NCBI GenBank assembly: GCA_020847375.1 | Contig: JADLCB010000002.1 | Coordinates: 75,877-139,876, forward strand | Length of the DNA stretch: 64,000 bases | Source: Phycisphaerales bacterium | Lineage (GTDB): Bacteria; Planctomycetota; Phycisphaerae; Tepidisphaerales; Tepidisphaeraceae | Reading direction: 5' to 3' | Shown here: one piece after another, positions 1 to 8,862 of the stretch | How positions within the stretch are numbered: the first letter of the stretch is position 1 | How the letters are laid out: every line of letters starts with the position of its first letter | Translations under genes and position numbers: made by a program | The notes under the pieces: generated by a model | Seen by the model: the letters and a program-made list of their open reading frames with translations, nothing else | What the model was told of the DNA's origin: nothing | Database searches by the model: none

Positions 1-992
<992 letters not shown>

Positions 993-1144
993 CCAATACC
1001 TTTTGTTTCGCACGCACGAGGTGTTTAACTTCAGACCCTCAGGTCATTTAACTTAGCTCAGCCAGCAGGTGCAATGGCGGTCTCTCCTGCCACGAAAAAA
1101 CTCGAATTGCCTCCGATGGCTGGACGATTAAGCCCCGCCGCTTT

Positions 1145-1561
1145 TTAGTCTTTCCAGCGTACCAGTTCCACCCGCCCACGAGCGCGCAACGCCCCCTGAG
1201 CATCGGTCAAAAAAGGCACGGGAACCGTCAGATCACGCTTTTCCCCCACATGCAGGTTCAGAACATTCGCCAGCGGATTCGATCCCACCACCGCGCTTTG
1301 GGCATTGACCAATTCGATCGTCATCACCACCGAAGCAGCAGGTTGATCCGATCGGTTCTCCACCTGGCATTGCACCAGCGCCTTGCGCCCCTGGGGCTGC
1401 ATCGATTTGATTTGCAACTCGATCCCCTGCGTCCGGCGTAAATCCGCCTGGCTGACGCCACGGTTGCGACTGTTCCACAACCACAGCCCGGCTAGCGCAA
1501 CGATAATCAGCCCGGCGATTCCCCCAATCACGCGCCGCTTATGGTCAACAAAATAATTCAT
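1145..1561 (-). CDS. hypothetical membrane-anchored protein
   Basis: 138 residues from ATG 1561; an in-frame TTG at 1579 is an alternative, and neither has a clear Shine-Dalgarno. A hydrophobic segment near residues 12-28 (IGGIAGLIIVALAGLWLW) should anchor it, with the remaining ~110 residues outside the cytoplasm. The C-terminal part has beta-rich text such as GRKALVQCQVENRSDQPAAS and ends GRVELVRWKD, resembling FxLYD or DUF3426-like extracellular beta domains, but I cannot assign a family. It is the last gene of a three-gene operon with a pseudopilin and a PEP-CTERM protein, so it may serve the cell envelope. Confidence 0.6.
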   Translation of the reverse strand: MNYFVDHKRRVIGGIAGLIIVALAGLWLWNSRNRGVSQADLRRTQGIELQIKSMQPQGRKALVQCQVENRSDQPAASVVMTIELVNAQSAVVGSNPLANVLNLHVGEKRDLTVPVPFLTDAQGALRARGRVELVRWKD

Positions 1562-1605
1562 GGATGAAAACCGAATCAATCACGCCAGCCGACATCTATC
1601 AGCGA

Positions 1606-2484
1606 TCAATAGTAAGGGTTGGCTGCATCGGGCTGGGTATCGACGCTGTTGTAACCACTGTCGTACGCAAACACCTGGACAAACTCGACGTGACCATCGG
1701 CAAAAGCAGCATTGGCATACAGATGATCAGGATCATCCTTATACCACTGTGCCCGGGCGCTGCTGGCGACAACACCGCTCATCGTACGATGGATGGGGAT
1801 ACTTCCGATCACCACCTTGCGCGATGGATCAGGATAGCGGGTTAATTTCAGCGCCTGGCCCAGCTTCAGCCAATTCGTCTGAAAATCGTGATAGGCAAAG
1901 TCCAGCCCGACATACTTGGCAATACCCATCGGTGCTGCCACGCCACCCATTGCGTTATAGCCTGAAGCGTAAAAATAGCTCGTGCCATACAGTTCGTAAC
2001 AGGTCGATGTCGCCTGATAGGGTGCGGTGTCAAACCACCACAGCGGCTCACCACGATCGCATGGCGAACGGAACACCTCCAGCGACGCCAGATAGCTGTT
2101 CAGCGGGCGTTTTTCCGCCGGCATGGAACCGCCGAACATCCGGGGAACCAGCCAGGGATCACTGGCGGGCACAATCCCCTGCGGCCCACCCAATTCCTGC
2201 GGCGCGGCCACCGGCATAAACCCGTTATGATCGTTGGCGTAGGCAAAGATGCCCGTCACGATCTGCCGCAAATTACTCTGACATTGCAGCAACTGAGCTG
2301 ATCGGCGTGCCTTATTCAATGACGGCAGCAAGATACCCATAAGCAGCGCGATGATACCAACCACCACCATCAACTCAATCAGCGTAAAGCCGGGCTGCTT
2401 GCTGCCGGGTTGAACAACCAGCCGGCCGCTGTCATCGTCCCGCTGCCGTCTGCCGGAATTGCGCATCGTCACAAATCGGTTCAT
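1606..2484 (-). CDS. type II secretion-like pseudopilin (prepilin N-terminal methylation motif, H-X9-DG type)
   Basis: 292 residues. After a basic leader of about 32 residues comes the prepilin peptidase motif GFTLIELMVVVGIIALLMGI, followed by LLPSLNKARRSAQLLQCQSNLRQI, the start seen in the very numerous planctomycete DUF1559-like pseudopilins. The C-terminal region has HLYANAAFADGHVEFV, the H-X9-DG motif of this group. It would be cleaved by PilD and inserted as a pilin-like filament subunit or surface protein. The start lies 7 nt after the PEP-CTERM gene stop, so the two are translationally linked. The substrate or partner is unknown. Confidence 0.85.
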   Translation of the reverse strand: MNRFVTMRNSGRRQRDDDSGRLVVQPGSKQPGFTLIELMVVVGIIALLMGILLPSLNKARRSAQLLQCQSNLRQIVTGIFAYANDHNGFMPVAAPQELGGPQGIVPASDPWLVPRMFGGSMPAEKRPLNSYLASLEVFRSPCDRGEPLWWFDTAPYQATSTCYELYGTSYFYASGYNAMGGVAAPMGIAKYVGLDFAYHDFQTNWLKLGQALKLTRYPDPSRKVVIGSIPIHRTMSGVVASSARAQWYKDDPDHLYANAAFADGHVEFVQVFAYDSGYNSVDTQPDAANPYY

Positions 2485-2491
2485 GATCTAA

Positions 2492-3445
2492 TCACCATCC
2501 ATTTACGCTGCTGCGCCGTCGCCGCAGTGCCCAGCCTGCCAGCACCAGGCCCATCATCCCGGCCGTCGCCGGTTCAGGCACTACGCTGTAGGCAATGGTG
2601 AAGTTTCCAACCCAACTGTTCGACGAAATGGGCAGGCCCGTCTTGGCCCAGACTGGCTGGGTTTTATCCATCTGCGTAATCAGCAGATAATCCGCATCAT
2701 CCGGCAGACGCGGTACGATTTGCTGAGTCAAATAGTCTGAAAAACCACCTGAATAAAAACCTTGATTGGGCAGACCCAGCCCCGTCAATGTGCCCGATGA
2801 ACTCCAGATCGACTTGGGTAGCAAATAGCCATGCTGAACGGCGTTATCGAAAACAAGCGTCGGCGCAGTCTGATCAGTATCGATGCTGGCGTCAAAATAA
2901 GAATCGAGACTGTATGAAATCGACCAATTGCCGCTGGTATTGGCCCAGGTGCCGCTGTTGCTGCTTCCGTCAACATTCACATCAGGCCCGCCAGCGACCG
3001 GCAGTGAAATCGCGCTGGTCAGCAGATATTGATCCATTGTCATGCCCGGAGCTGCCACGCCGCTGTACTGCAAGGCGCTGATATTCACCGGCTGGCTGCC
3101 ACTGACGGCTGGTGAAAAATTCAACTCCAGCGTACCGCTGAGCGATACCGCTTGCCCAAACTGATTGGTCTGGCCAAACGTGCCAGAGGGATCAACCAGG
3201 TTGTGACTCAGCGCTCCGGCTGGATTCATGGCGCCAGCAGCGTTCAGGTCATCGGTGGTAAACACCAGCCAATCGCCGGAATTGGGGGCGGAGTTGGAAG
3301 GTTTTTTCCCAACCGCTGACGGTAAAGAATCGCTGGCTTGATCGGCATTCCAACTCAGCAGCTGAAAGGTCGTTCCCGTAGCTGACCCTGCCCAAAAACC
3401 AATGGAAACCATCAAAACCGCACTCCCGTGCATCACTCGCTTCAT
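2492..3445 (-). CDS. PEP-CTERM sorting domain protein
   Basis: 317 residues. An N-terminal signal peptide is visible (MKRVMHGSAVLMVSIGFWAGSA), then a Ser/Gly/Asn-rich beta-type exported domain. The C-terminus has VVPEPATAGMMGLVLAGWAL followed by RRRRSS: the PEP motif, a transmembrane helix and a basic tail that exosortase recognises. AAGGAGA precedes ATG 3445 closely. It is the first gene of an operon with the pseudopilin and the membrane-anchored protein. No exosortase is in the window. Function beyond export and surface attachment cannot be read from the sequence. Confidence 0.85.
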   Translation of the reverse strand: MKRVMHGSAVLMVSIGFWAGSATGTTFQLLSWNADQASDSLPSAVGKKPSNSAPNSGDWLVFTTDDLNAAGAMNPAGALSHNLVDPSGTFGQTNQFGQAVSLSGTLELNFSPAVSGSQPVNISALQYSGVAAPGMTMDQYLLTSAISLPVAGGPDVNVDGSSNSGTWANTSGNWSISYSLDSYFDASIDTDQTAPTLVFDNAVQHGYLLPKSIWSSSGTLTGLGLPNQGFYSGGFSDYLTQQIVPRLPDDADYLLITQMDKTQPVWAKTGLPISSNSWVGNFTIAYSVVPEPATAGMMGLVLAGWALRRRRSSVNGW

Positions 3446-3488
3446 CGTTCTCTCCTTGAAATAAATAAGACCTCTCGAACAGCGAAGA

Positions 3489-3517
3489 CTTATATCATAT
3501 TGAGATCAAGTCTCAAT
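3489..3517 (-). promoter_or_regulatory. promoter overlapped by a 7-bp inverted repeat
   Basis: Minus-strand TTGAGA (3511-3516), 16-bp spacer and TATAAG (3489-3494) make a good sigma70-like promoter 44 nt upstream of the PEP-CTERM gene. The -35 box is one arm of the perfect inverted repeat ATTGAGA-N5-TCTCAAT (3499-3517), so a dimeric regulator bound there would block RNA polymerase. The regulator is unknown. Confidence 0.5.
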
Positions 3518-3726
3518 TTCAATAAACGCGACAATCTGAAGCAGTTTCTTCGTCGATTTCATTTTCCTGCGCGAATTCAATGGCTTGACTTGATATTGTT
3601 GGACGTACTGACTAAATTATGCCCGTTGATCCGGTTAGTTCAGCCGATTTGGCCGATAAAATCGATGTTTTTTGTTGTCAACGGCCGAGTTAACGGAAAC
3701 GGATCGCAGCAGAATAATTTAATTGT

Positions 3727-3798
3727 GCGGGTGTAGCTCAGTGGTAGAGCGTCACGTTGCCAACGTGAATGTCGAGGGTTCGACCCCCTTCACCCGCT
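3727..3798 (+). tRNA. tRNA-Gly (anticodon GCC)
   Basis: Cloverleaf: acceptor GCGGGTG/CACCCGC, D-arm with AGCTCAGTGGTAGAGC, anticodon stem TCACG/CGTGA with loop TTGCCAA (GCC at 3759-3761), T-arm GAGGGTTCGACCCCC, discriminator T73. CCA is not encoded. The 3' half is the attL core of the integrated element, so the gene is functionally restored by element DNA, but its original terminator now lies 9.35 kb away (13149-13174). Confidence 0.95.
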
Positions 3799-5542
3799 TT
3801 TGATGAACGTCGTTGACACCAGTTGCCAGCGGCGTCTTACTTTTGACGGCAGCAACACTTACAGTAATTGCCGCCCCGACATTCGACCCCTCTTGTTGCC
3901 CTGTCATCTTGTCAGCGATTGCCCCCGAAACACCACGATTGCGCCCAGCGAGTACAAGCGGGAGTACAAGCGTTCGCGCTCGTAAGTCCTTATCTTCTGG
4001 CACGGTTGCAGGAAAAGTAGCCCCGCCAGCATCCGGCAGCTCTGGCCCGGCGGTGCCCGTTGCCCTCTGGCGGTAGGCTTGCGGCTCGGCGTACAGCGGC
4101 AGCGTCGGCAGCGCGTCCAGCGCTCCGGCCACGTCCAGCAACTTCGGATCGGTGTAGACGTTCGCGGTTAGGTCCGGCTTGCTGTGCCGCATGGCGGCTT
4201 GTGCCGTCCGCAGTGCGACGCCACCCTTGCTCAAGTGCGTACCGAAGGAAACGCGCAAAGCGTGAACATCGACCACGCGGCCGCGCTCGTCGCGCTTGGC
4301 GATGCCGGCGGCGGCAAGGTCACGGTCCAGAATGCGAATCAGGCCCGCCGACACGTTGAATACCGGCGCGGCAGACGACAGGCGCATTGGCACCGGCTCG
4401 CCGATCCGTAGGCGGGCGGCATCCTGTAGCGCCTTGAGTCGGTCGCCCAGAAACGCTCGAAGGTCCGCCGCTAGGTCGGCCCGCAATGGTATGTCCGATC
4501 CCTTCCGGTTCTTTTCGTCGGCGGCGTTGAGCGCGGCGTAGGGTTGCTCGGCGTCAAGGTCCAGTTGCCCGACGGTTAGCGATACCAGTTCGCCCTTGCG
4601 AAGCCCGGTCAGCAGCAGCGTCTTATAAGTCAGCGCCCGCTCTCGCCCCCGGTGCTCAAGGTCGGCGATCATTTCCGGCCGTTTGGCCAGCGACAACCGG
4701 CCACGGTCAGCGGCTTCGGCGATGTTGTCGATCGTCAATGGTGCCAGGTGCCAGTTCGTGCGCTTGGGATGCTCGGCATCGGGTAAGGTTTTCACCTTGT
4801 CGCGGCCGTACTCCGCCAGCGGCCGGAGCCTCGCCACGGTAAGCAATCGGCCAAGCTCTGCCTCCGTTAGCGCCCGGCGCAGGTGCCGGCGGTCGGCCTT
4901 GACGTTGGCCAGGGGCACGTCGGCAAAGGGGTTGGCTATCAGCCGATGCGTTCGCCGACACCAATTGCCGAAGCCGACGGCGGCTTCGCGGTAGCCGTTG
5001 CGTGTTGCGGCGGATACGCCCTTGCTTGCCATGAGCACAAGCCAGCGCTCAATCGCGGCCGTGTTCAGGTCCGGCAGCTTGCCGAACGCGCATTCTTCCG
5101 CCAGCCGCTTGAGCCGCGCCCGCACCATCGCCACGCGGCGCGGTGCGCAGCCCTTTGCAATCAAGTGGTCGCGGTAGGCGTCGCAGTGCGCGGCAATCGG
5201 TACGGCGGCATGGTCGGCGGCGGCGTCTTGCGCGGCAGTCAGCACCTTCGCCTTGACCAGTTCTGCCCGGCCGCGCAGGTCGGACAGGATCGTTTCGGCG
5301 GCATCCTTGGTTCGGCATCCGGTGCCCACCTTCCGTACAACGCCGGAGCCGTCGCGGTAGCGGGCGGTGTGCGTACTGCACGTCAGGGTAATCCGGTCGG
5401 AGCCGTCGCGGCCGGTCGTCACTTTCGCCGTTCGCTTGCGGCCGCGCCGATCCGTCCAGCGGGCGAATCGCTCGCCTTGACGGATGAACAGTTCCGCCTC
5501 GTCTGGTAGCGGCTTGGTGTAGGTTTCGCGGTAGACGGTCAT
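3752..5542 (-). CDS. int: tyrosine recombinase/integrase of the element
   Basis: 596 residues in the integrated state. Catalytic residues are visible: Arg315 (TGLRKGEL), His427 and Arg430 (VHALRVSFGTHL), His453 (MRHSKPDL) and nucleophile Tyr463 (NVYTDP). An N-terminal DNA-binding region and a SAM-like core-binding domain (about 112-215) precede the catalytic domain. Such enzymes normally end soon after the Tyr; here about 130 residues follow, and the last ones (RVKGVEPSTFTLAT) are encoded by the antisense of tRNA-Gly, whose sequence supplies the TGA stop. AGGTGA precedes ATG 5542, which is 3 nt after the upstream HTH gene stop, so they are co-transcribed. In the excised circle the frame continues into 13101-12875 (see findings). 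Confidence 0.95.
   Translation of the reverse strand: MTVYRETYTKPLPDEAELFIRQGERFARWTDRRGRKRTAKVTTGRDGSDRITLTCSTHTARYRDGSGVVRKVGTGCRTKDAAETILSDLRGRAELVKAKVLTAAQDAAADHAAVPIAAHCDAYRDHLIAKGCAPRRVAMVRARLKRLAEECAFGKLPDLNTAAIERWLVLMASKGVSAATRNGYREAAVGFGNWCRRTHRLIANPFADVPLANVKADRRHLRRALTEAELGRLLTVARLRPLAEYGRDKVKTLPDAEHPKRTNWHLAPLTIDNIAEAADRGRLSLAKRPEMIADLEHRGRERALTYKTLLLTGLRKGELVSLTVGQLDLDAEQPYAALNAADEKNRKGSDIPLRADLAADLRAFLGDRLKALQDAARLRIGEPVPMRLSSAAPVFNVSAGLIRILDRDLAAAGIAKRDERGRVVDVHALRVSFGTHLSKGGVALRTAQAAMRHSKPDLTANVYTDPKLLDVAGALDALPTLPLYAEPQAYRQRATGTAGPELPDAGGATFPATVPEDKDLRARTLVLPLVLAGRNRGVSGAIADKMTGQQEGSNVGAAITVSVAAVKSKTPLATGVNDVHQKRVKGVEPSTFTLAT
3757..3801 (+). repeat. attL core (45 bp)
   Basis: Identical to 13102-13146 over 45 bp, covering the tRNA-Gly anticodon loop through the 3' end plus TTTT. 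Flanks differ at both sides (G at 3756 versus C at 13101; G at 3802 versus C at 13147), which fixes the limits. It also encodes the last codons of the integrase on the opposite strand. Confidence 0.95.
3950..3977 (+). repeat. tandem 12-bp direct repeat, possible integrase arm site (left)
   Basis: Two adjacent copies of GAGTACAAGCGK followed by TTCGC. The same 28-bp stretch recurs at 13021-13048 near the other end, with no similarity around it. Tandem short direct repeats inside both ends of a tRNA-integrated element are typical of arm-type sites bound by the integrase N-terminal domain. Here it lies inside the integrase coding tail. Confidence 0.65.
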
Positions 5543-5545
5543 ACG

Positions 5546-5758
5546 TCACCTTGCCTTTCGTCTGGTGCTCACAATGCCGAAGTGCGCGGCGAGCTTGTCG
5601 GCCAGGTCCAACCGAAGCGATTGCTCACTGTTGGCGAATCGCACCAGTGATGAATGATCCAAGCCGTTTTCTCTCGCAACGGCTCGAATTGAATCAGCCT
5701 CGGTGAGCGCTTCGCGGAGTAGTTCCGTCATCGTCTTGTGTATATTCCCAGTCGGCAT
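5546..5758 (-). CDS. small helix-turn-helix regulator (Cro/XRE-like)
   Basis: 70 residues from ATG 5758 (an in-frame ATG at 5731 would give 61). The sequence TELLREALTEADSIRAVAREN, then GLDHSSLVRFANSEQSLRLDLADKLAAHFG, has the helix-turn-helix layout of the small Cro/XRE-like proteins common in planctomycete elements. It probably controls the integrase, which starts 3 nt after its stop. The predicted promoter -10 box ends 7 nt before ATG 5758, so the mRNA may be leaderless. A longer upstream extension exists but its composition is poor. Confidence 0.75.
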   Translation of the reverse strand: MPTGNIHKTMTELLREALTEADSIRAVARENGLDHSSLVRFANSEQSLRLDLADKLAAHFGIVSTRRKAR

Positions 5759-5765
5759 GGTGGTT

Positions 5766-5794
5766 CTTATCACCGAATACCCGTGTCTTGTCAA
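5766..5794 (-). promoter_or_regulatory. sigma70-like promoter of the HTH-integrase operon
   Basis: Minus-strand TTGACA (5789-5794), 17-bp spacer, GATAAG (5766-5771). The -35 is perfect and the spacing optimal. The expected start of transcription falls at or next to the A of ATG 5758, predicting a leaderless or nearly leaderless transcript. Confidence 0.65.
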
Positions 5795-5846
5795 CTCGGT
5801 TGCCGATCCGCGCCGGCGGTTCTCTTTGCGTACCGCATATGCGCAG

Positions 5847-5970
5847 CATAAATGCGAGTACGCATTATGGTCCCTTATGGGATATAGGAAGTGGGCTTCC
5901 GCAGTAAATGACGTGAAACTTCCTCTGGCAGGAGGAAGCCAGCTTCCGCAGGAAGTGGCGCAAAACTTCC
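5847..5970. promoter_or_regulatory. repeat-rich control or origin-like region
   Basis: Between the winged-helix gene and the HTH gene: a dyad CATAAATGCG-N4-CGCATTATG (5847-5869), a tandem TTATGG (5865-5880), then at least seven GGAAG/CTTCC units in both orientations within 5887-5970 (for example GGAAGT at 5887, AACTTCC at 5917, GGAAGTGGCG at 5951, AACTTCCGCC at 5964). Such iteron-like clustering next to replication genes suggests a replication origin or multi-operator. Function is inferred. Confidence 0.45.
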
Positions 5971-5972
5971 GC

Positions 5973-6401
5973 CTATCGGTCATGGGTTTCCCCCTTCACT
6001 TGTTGCCTCGGCAGCGGTCGCACGGCGTACACCGATGCGCCCTTGCGAAAGCCGCCTTGCCAGACGATCCGCACCAGCCCGAAAGCGACAAGCCGTCGAA
6101 GGGCGAAGCGTACAGCCCTCGATGTGATGCCGGCGCGACCGGCGATATCCTCCTGTGATGTCCTCGTCGTGCCGTCCGGCTTGATGTCGCGGTAGAGAAT
6201 GAGCCAGGTCAGAAGCTCGGCCCGCGTCAACGCCCCGGCGGTCATGTCCAGAAACGCATTCAGCACACCGAAGCGGTCGGCGGTGCGTCGGCGGTGCCGC
6301 TTTCCCTTCGGCTTGCTCTCGGCCTTTGCTCGGCGCGGGCGGTCGGCGTCCATCGGCGGCAGGCCCACCACGCCGGGCGGGATGATCGGCGCTTCATTCA
6401 T
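5973..6401 (-). CDS. winged-helix DNA-binding protein
   Basis: 142 residues from ATG 6401, which overlaps the DnaB-like gene end by 8 nt. A basic N-terminal region (RPRRAKAESKPKGKRHRRR) is followed by a MarR-like winged helix: ALTRAELLTWLILYRDIKPD, then TTRTSQEDIAGRAGITSRAV and FALRRLVAFGLVRIVWQGG. The recognition helix and wing resemble those of plasmid or phage replication initiators and RepA-like wHTH proteins. Its 3' end abuts the GGAAG repeat region, a natural binding target; it might be an origin-binding protein or a repressor. Confidence 0.75.
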   Translation of the reverse strand: MNEAPIIPPGVVGLPPMDADRPRRAKAESKPKGKRHRRRTADRFGVLNAFLDMTAGALTRAELLTWLILYRDIKPDGTTRTSQEDIAGRAGITSRAVRFALRRLVAFGLVRIVWQGGFRKGASVYAVRPLPRQQVKGETHDR

Positions 6402-7353
6402 CGTTGGCCCCCTCGGTCGCGGCCGGCGTCTTGCTCCACAACGCCGCCAGCGCGCTCTTGAGCTTGCCCTTGTCGATGCCCTCGGTCTTGCCGGCGGCGG
6501 TGCCGGTCGGATCGGCTTCCACGATGAACGTCTGGCGGCAGCGGTCGAAGCGCATCGACAGGTCGCGGCATTCGCCATGCCGGCTTTTCAGGTGCTTGAG
6601 CTTCACAAGCTCGCCCTCGGCGTTATCGTCATCAGGGTGAAGGATGAAGGCGTCATCGGCCCCAAACTCAAGCTCGGACGATTCGCGGAAGCTCGCCAGG
6701 TTCAAGCCGTCGCCGGCGTAGGAGCTTCGGCCTTTTGCATCCTTCGCCCGCGACACCGCCGACACCACGATGACGGCGACGCCGGCGTCAGCAAACTGGC
6801 GAAGGTAGTTCATTGTCGCATCGACCGAGTTTCGGCGGGTATCGTGCTCGCCAGGCGGCGCGATGCGTTGAATGTAGTCCAGCACCAGCAGCAAAGCCCC
6901 AAAGTCATCGGCCGCGGCGGCGACGTTGCCCAGGTCAAACGGCGGGCGCAGGAAACAGAGCCGATCCGCCACGGCGGCCAGCGTGTTCATGCCTTGGTCG
7001 ATACGGTCGGCGTGCTCCGGCCCGATCCGGCGGTAACGTATGGTGGTCAGGTCAACGCCCGACAGCCGCGCTAGTTGGCGGTCCAGCAGCACGCCCGGCG
7101 GCATTTCGATGTTACATACCAGCGCCCGCAGGTCCGGCGAAAGCCGTAGGGCATCGACCACGCATTGCATGGTGAATGCCGTCTTGCCGGCCCCGGGCGC
7201 GCCGCCCACCAGCGTTACCAGCCCCGGCCCCACTTCGATACGCCCCAGGTCGCCCACGCCCAGCGGGTAGAGCACCGGCGCTTTGCCGGTCAGCACGTCA
7301 TCGCGCCAATGGTCCAGCGCGTCGGCGGCAGCGATGTAGTTGCCCTTGTTCAT
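6394..7353 (-). CDS. DnaB-like RecA-fold replicative ATPase/helicase
   Basis: 319 residues from ATG 7353, preceded by GGGGGTG and in ATGA overlap with the primase stop. Walker A is GGAPGAGKT (residues 50-58), Walker B LLLVLDYIQRIAPPG, and later SAVSRAKDAKGR, then ASFRESSELEFGADDAFIL, the DnaB C-terminal pattern of motifs H3/H4. It lacks the DnaB N-terminal DnaG-interaction domain, as in phage helicases shortened to the motor. It should unwind the element origin together with the PrimPol encoded just upstream. Confidence 0.85.
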   Translation of the reverse strand: MNKGNYIAAADALDHWRDDVLTGKAPVLYPLGVGDLGRIEVGPGLVTLVGGAPGAGKTAFTMQCVVDALRLSPDLRALVCNIEMPPGVLLDRQLARLSGVDLTTIRYRRIGPEHADRIDQGMNTLAAVADRLCFLRPPFDLGNVAAAADDFGALLLVLDYIQRIAPPGEHDTRRNSVDATMNYLRQFADAGVAVIVVSAVSRAKDAKGRSSYAGDGLNLASFRESSELEFGADDAFILHPDDDNAEGELVKLKHLKSRHGECRDLSMRFDRCRQTFIVEADPTGTAAGKTEGIDKGKLKSALAALWSKTPAATEGANDE

Positions 7354-8366
7354 GCGGCACCCCCTTTCCCGTCCGACGGCGACGGCACCGCGTCTTTCAA
7401 TCCGCACTCGATTTGCCGGCGAACGTCTGCCGGCGGCAAGCCCGAATCAAGCGCTGATTCGGTCAGCAGCGCCACGGCCAGCGACAGCGGGCATCCAAGC
7501 TCGCCCAAGTTCCGCGCCGCCGAGTACAAGAGCCGGTGCCGGTCGCCGGTGTCGGCCCCGTCACGGATGAACGCCAGGGTAAGCCGGTTGAGCATCGGCG
7601 CGGCGGTGCTCTTGGCGGCAGCGCGGCGGCTGACCTTCGCTTCGGCTTCGTTCCGGACGTGTTCGGTCGCGGCGCTCCAGTCGGCGGCAATGTTCCAGTC
7701 ACACCGCCCGGACGCCGGCGGCGTCGGTACGTCGAACGGCTCCGGCGTCTTCGCCAGGTCCATAATCGCGGCGGCGTCCAGGTGCATCAGCGCTTCGACC
7801 GGCAGCCGTCGCTTGTGTAGCCCGGTCTTCGGGTGCCGACTATTGGGCGCTCGCAGCGCCCGCACCGCGTCATAGATACCCGTGTCGATGACCACGCCGG
7901 CGGCGTCGGCAACGACTTCGCAGAAGCGTCGGGCGATCCGATGGAAGTCGGCCGACGGCGGCGGCTCCCACAGCGACACCGGCAGGCCAAGGTGAAAGCC
8001 CTTGGAGCCGGAGTAGAACGCCAACAGGTCATCCTCGGCCACGGCGAAGCGGTCGGAAATGGCCAGGGCGAGCTTGGCAGCATCGGTACGGGCGGCGTCA
8101 GGCGAGCCGTCACGGTCAATGTCCCACCAGAGGAACGGCGCGCCGCACTCGCCGGCGTAGCCCTTGGTGGAGCTGGTGCGGGTTAGGTAATCGCGGAAGG
8201 CAACGTCGAAGGTAAAGCTGGACAGATACGCCTCGGCGTCACACCGCGCCCGTTCATCGCAGGCGGCATAGGCGTTGAACGCGGCCCACCAATCGATGAG
8301 CCGCCTTTCGCCGGAGCACGGCCCCACGATCCGATAGCCGAATCGGCAATCAGATAGGGAGTTCAT
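7350..8366 (-). CDS. PrimPol-type (archaeo-eukaryotic) primase
   Basis: 338 residues from ATG 8366, with a GGGGGC Shine-Dalgarno and a 17-nt overlap with the SSB-like gene. The AEP motifs are present: WDIDRDG with Asp82 and Asp84 (metal ligands), FYSGSKGFHLGLP with Ser119-His125 (motif II sGsKGxH), and later RAPNSRHPKTGLHKRRL, the RxpNSxHxKTGL segment typical of plasmid/phage PrimPol. The C-terminal part (DGADTGDRHRLLYSAARNLGE) resembles the PriCT-like helical extension. It would make primers, perhaps extend them, for replication of the excised element. Residues I cannot verify structurally. Confidence 0.85.
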   Translation of the reverse strand: MNSLSDCRFGYRIVGPCSGERRLIDWWAAFNAYAACDERARCDAEAYLSSFTFDVAFRDYLTRTSSTKGYAGECGAPFLWWDIDRDGSPDAARTDAAKLALAISDRFAVAEDDLLAFYSGSKGFHLGLPVSLWEPPPSADFHRIARRFCEVVADAAGVVIDTGIYDAVRALRAPNSRHPKTGLHKRRLPVEALMHLDAAAIMDLAKTPEPFDVPTPPASGRCDWNIAADWSAATEHVRNEAEAKVSRRAAAKSTAAPMLNRLTLAFIRDGADTGDRHRLLYSAARNLGELGCPLSLAVALLTESALDSGLPPADVRRQIECGLKDAVPSPSDGKGGAA

Positions 8367-8859
8367 CGCCGCCCCCTTCCGTCGCGCCGGGCGCGAAGTC
8401 ATCGTCATCCGGCTTGTCGATACCGAGTACGTCGAAGGTCCGGACGCGGTTGTACTCGGCCCCGTCATCCCCGCGCCGGAGTGCCAGCTTCACCCGGCAT
8501 CGGATGCCCGGCGGTAGCGGTTGTTCCAGTTGCTCAAGGGAAGTGACGCCGAGCTTCGCCAAATCGCGTTTGGCCATCGGCAAGGCGGCGGCGGTCAGCC
8601 AAACATCGTGCCAGAATTGCCGGCCGGCGTGCTCGCCTTCCAGCACCTTGAATGCGAGCTTGTAGCCCGGTGTTCCGCTCTTGGCGGTCGCAAGTTCGCC
8701 GCTCACGATCCGGGCAACGTAGGTGCCCGCCGGCAGCGGCGCGAAGTCCGAAGCGGCGGCCGTGCTCGCCCAAGCCGAACGTAGCGACTCGCCGCCGCCG
8801 TTGAGAATGTCAGACAGTTTCCGGCGCGCAGCGCCGGCGTTGGTGGTATCATCATCCAT
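8350..8859 (-). CDS. SSB-like / DUF669-like single-strand DNA-binding protein
   Basis: 169 residues. The central part, LPAGTYVARIVSGELATAKS then GYKLAFKVLEGEHAGRQFWHDVWL, has the layout of DUF669 and other phage OB-fold ssDNA-binding proteins. The C-terminal tail is acidic and ends GGGDELPI, strikingly like the DDDIPF tip of bacterial SSB that recruits replication partners. It sits upstream of primase and helicase in overlapping order, which supports a role as replication SSB. The family assignment is by pattern only. Confidence 0.7.
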   Translation of the reverse strand: MDDDTTNAGAARRKLSDILNGGGESLRSAWASTAAASDFAPLPAGTYVARIVSGELATAKSGTPGYKLAFKVLEGEHAGRQFWHDVWLTAAALPMAKRDLAKLGVTSLEQLEQPLPPGIRCRVKLALRRGDDGAEYNRVRTFDVLGIDKPDDDDFAPGATEGGGDELPI

Positions 8860-8862
8860 AGT

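Noticed and set aside
5759-5983. Longer N-terminal extension of the HTH protein
   Set aside because: The extra 75 codons cross the GGAAG repeats and the predicted promoter, and show no protein-like composition.
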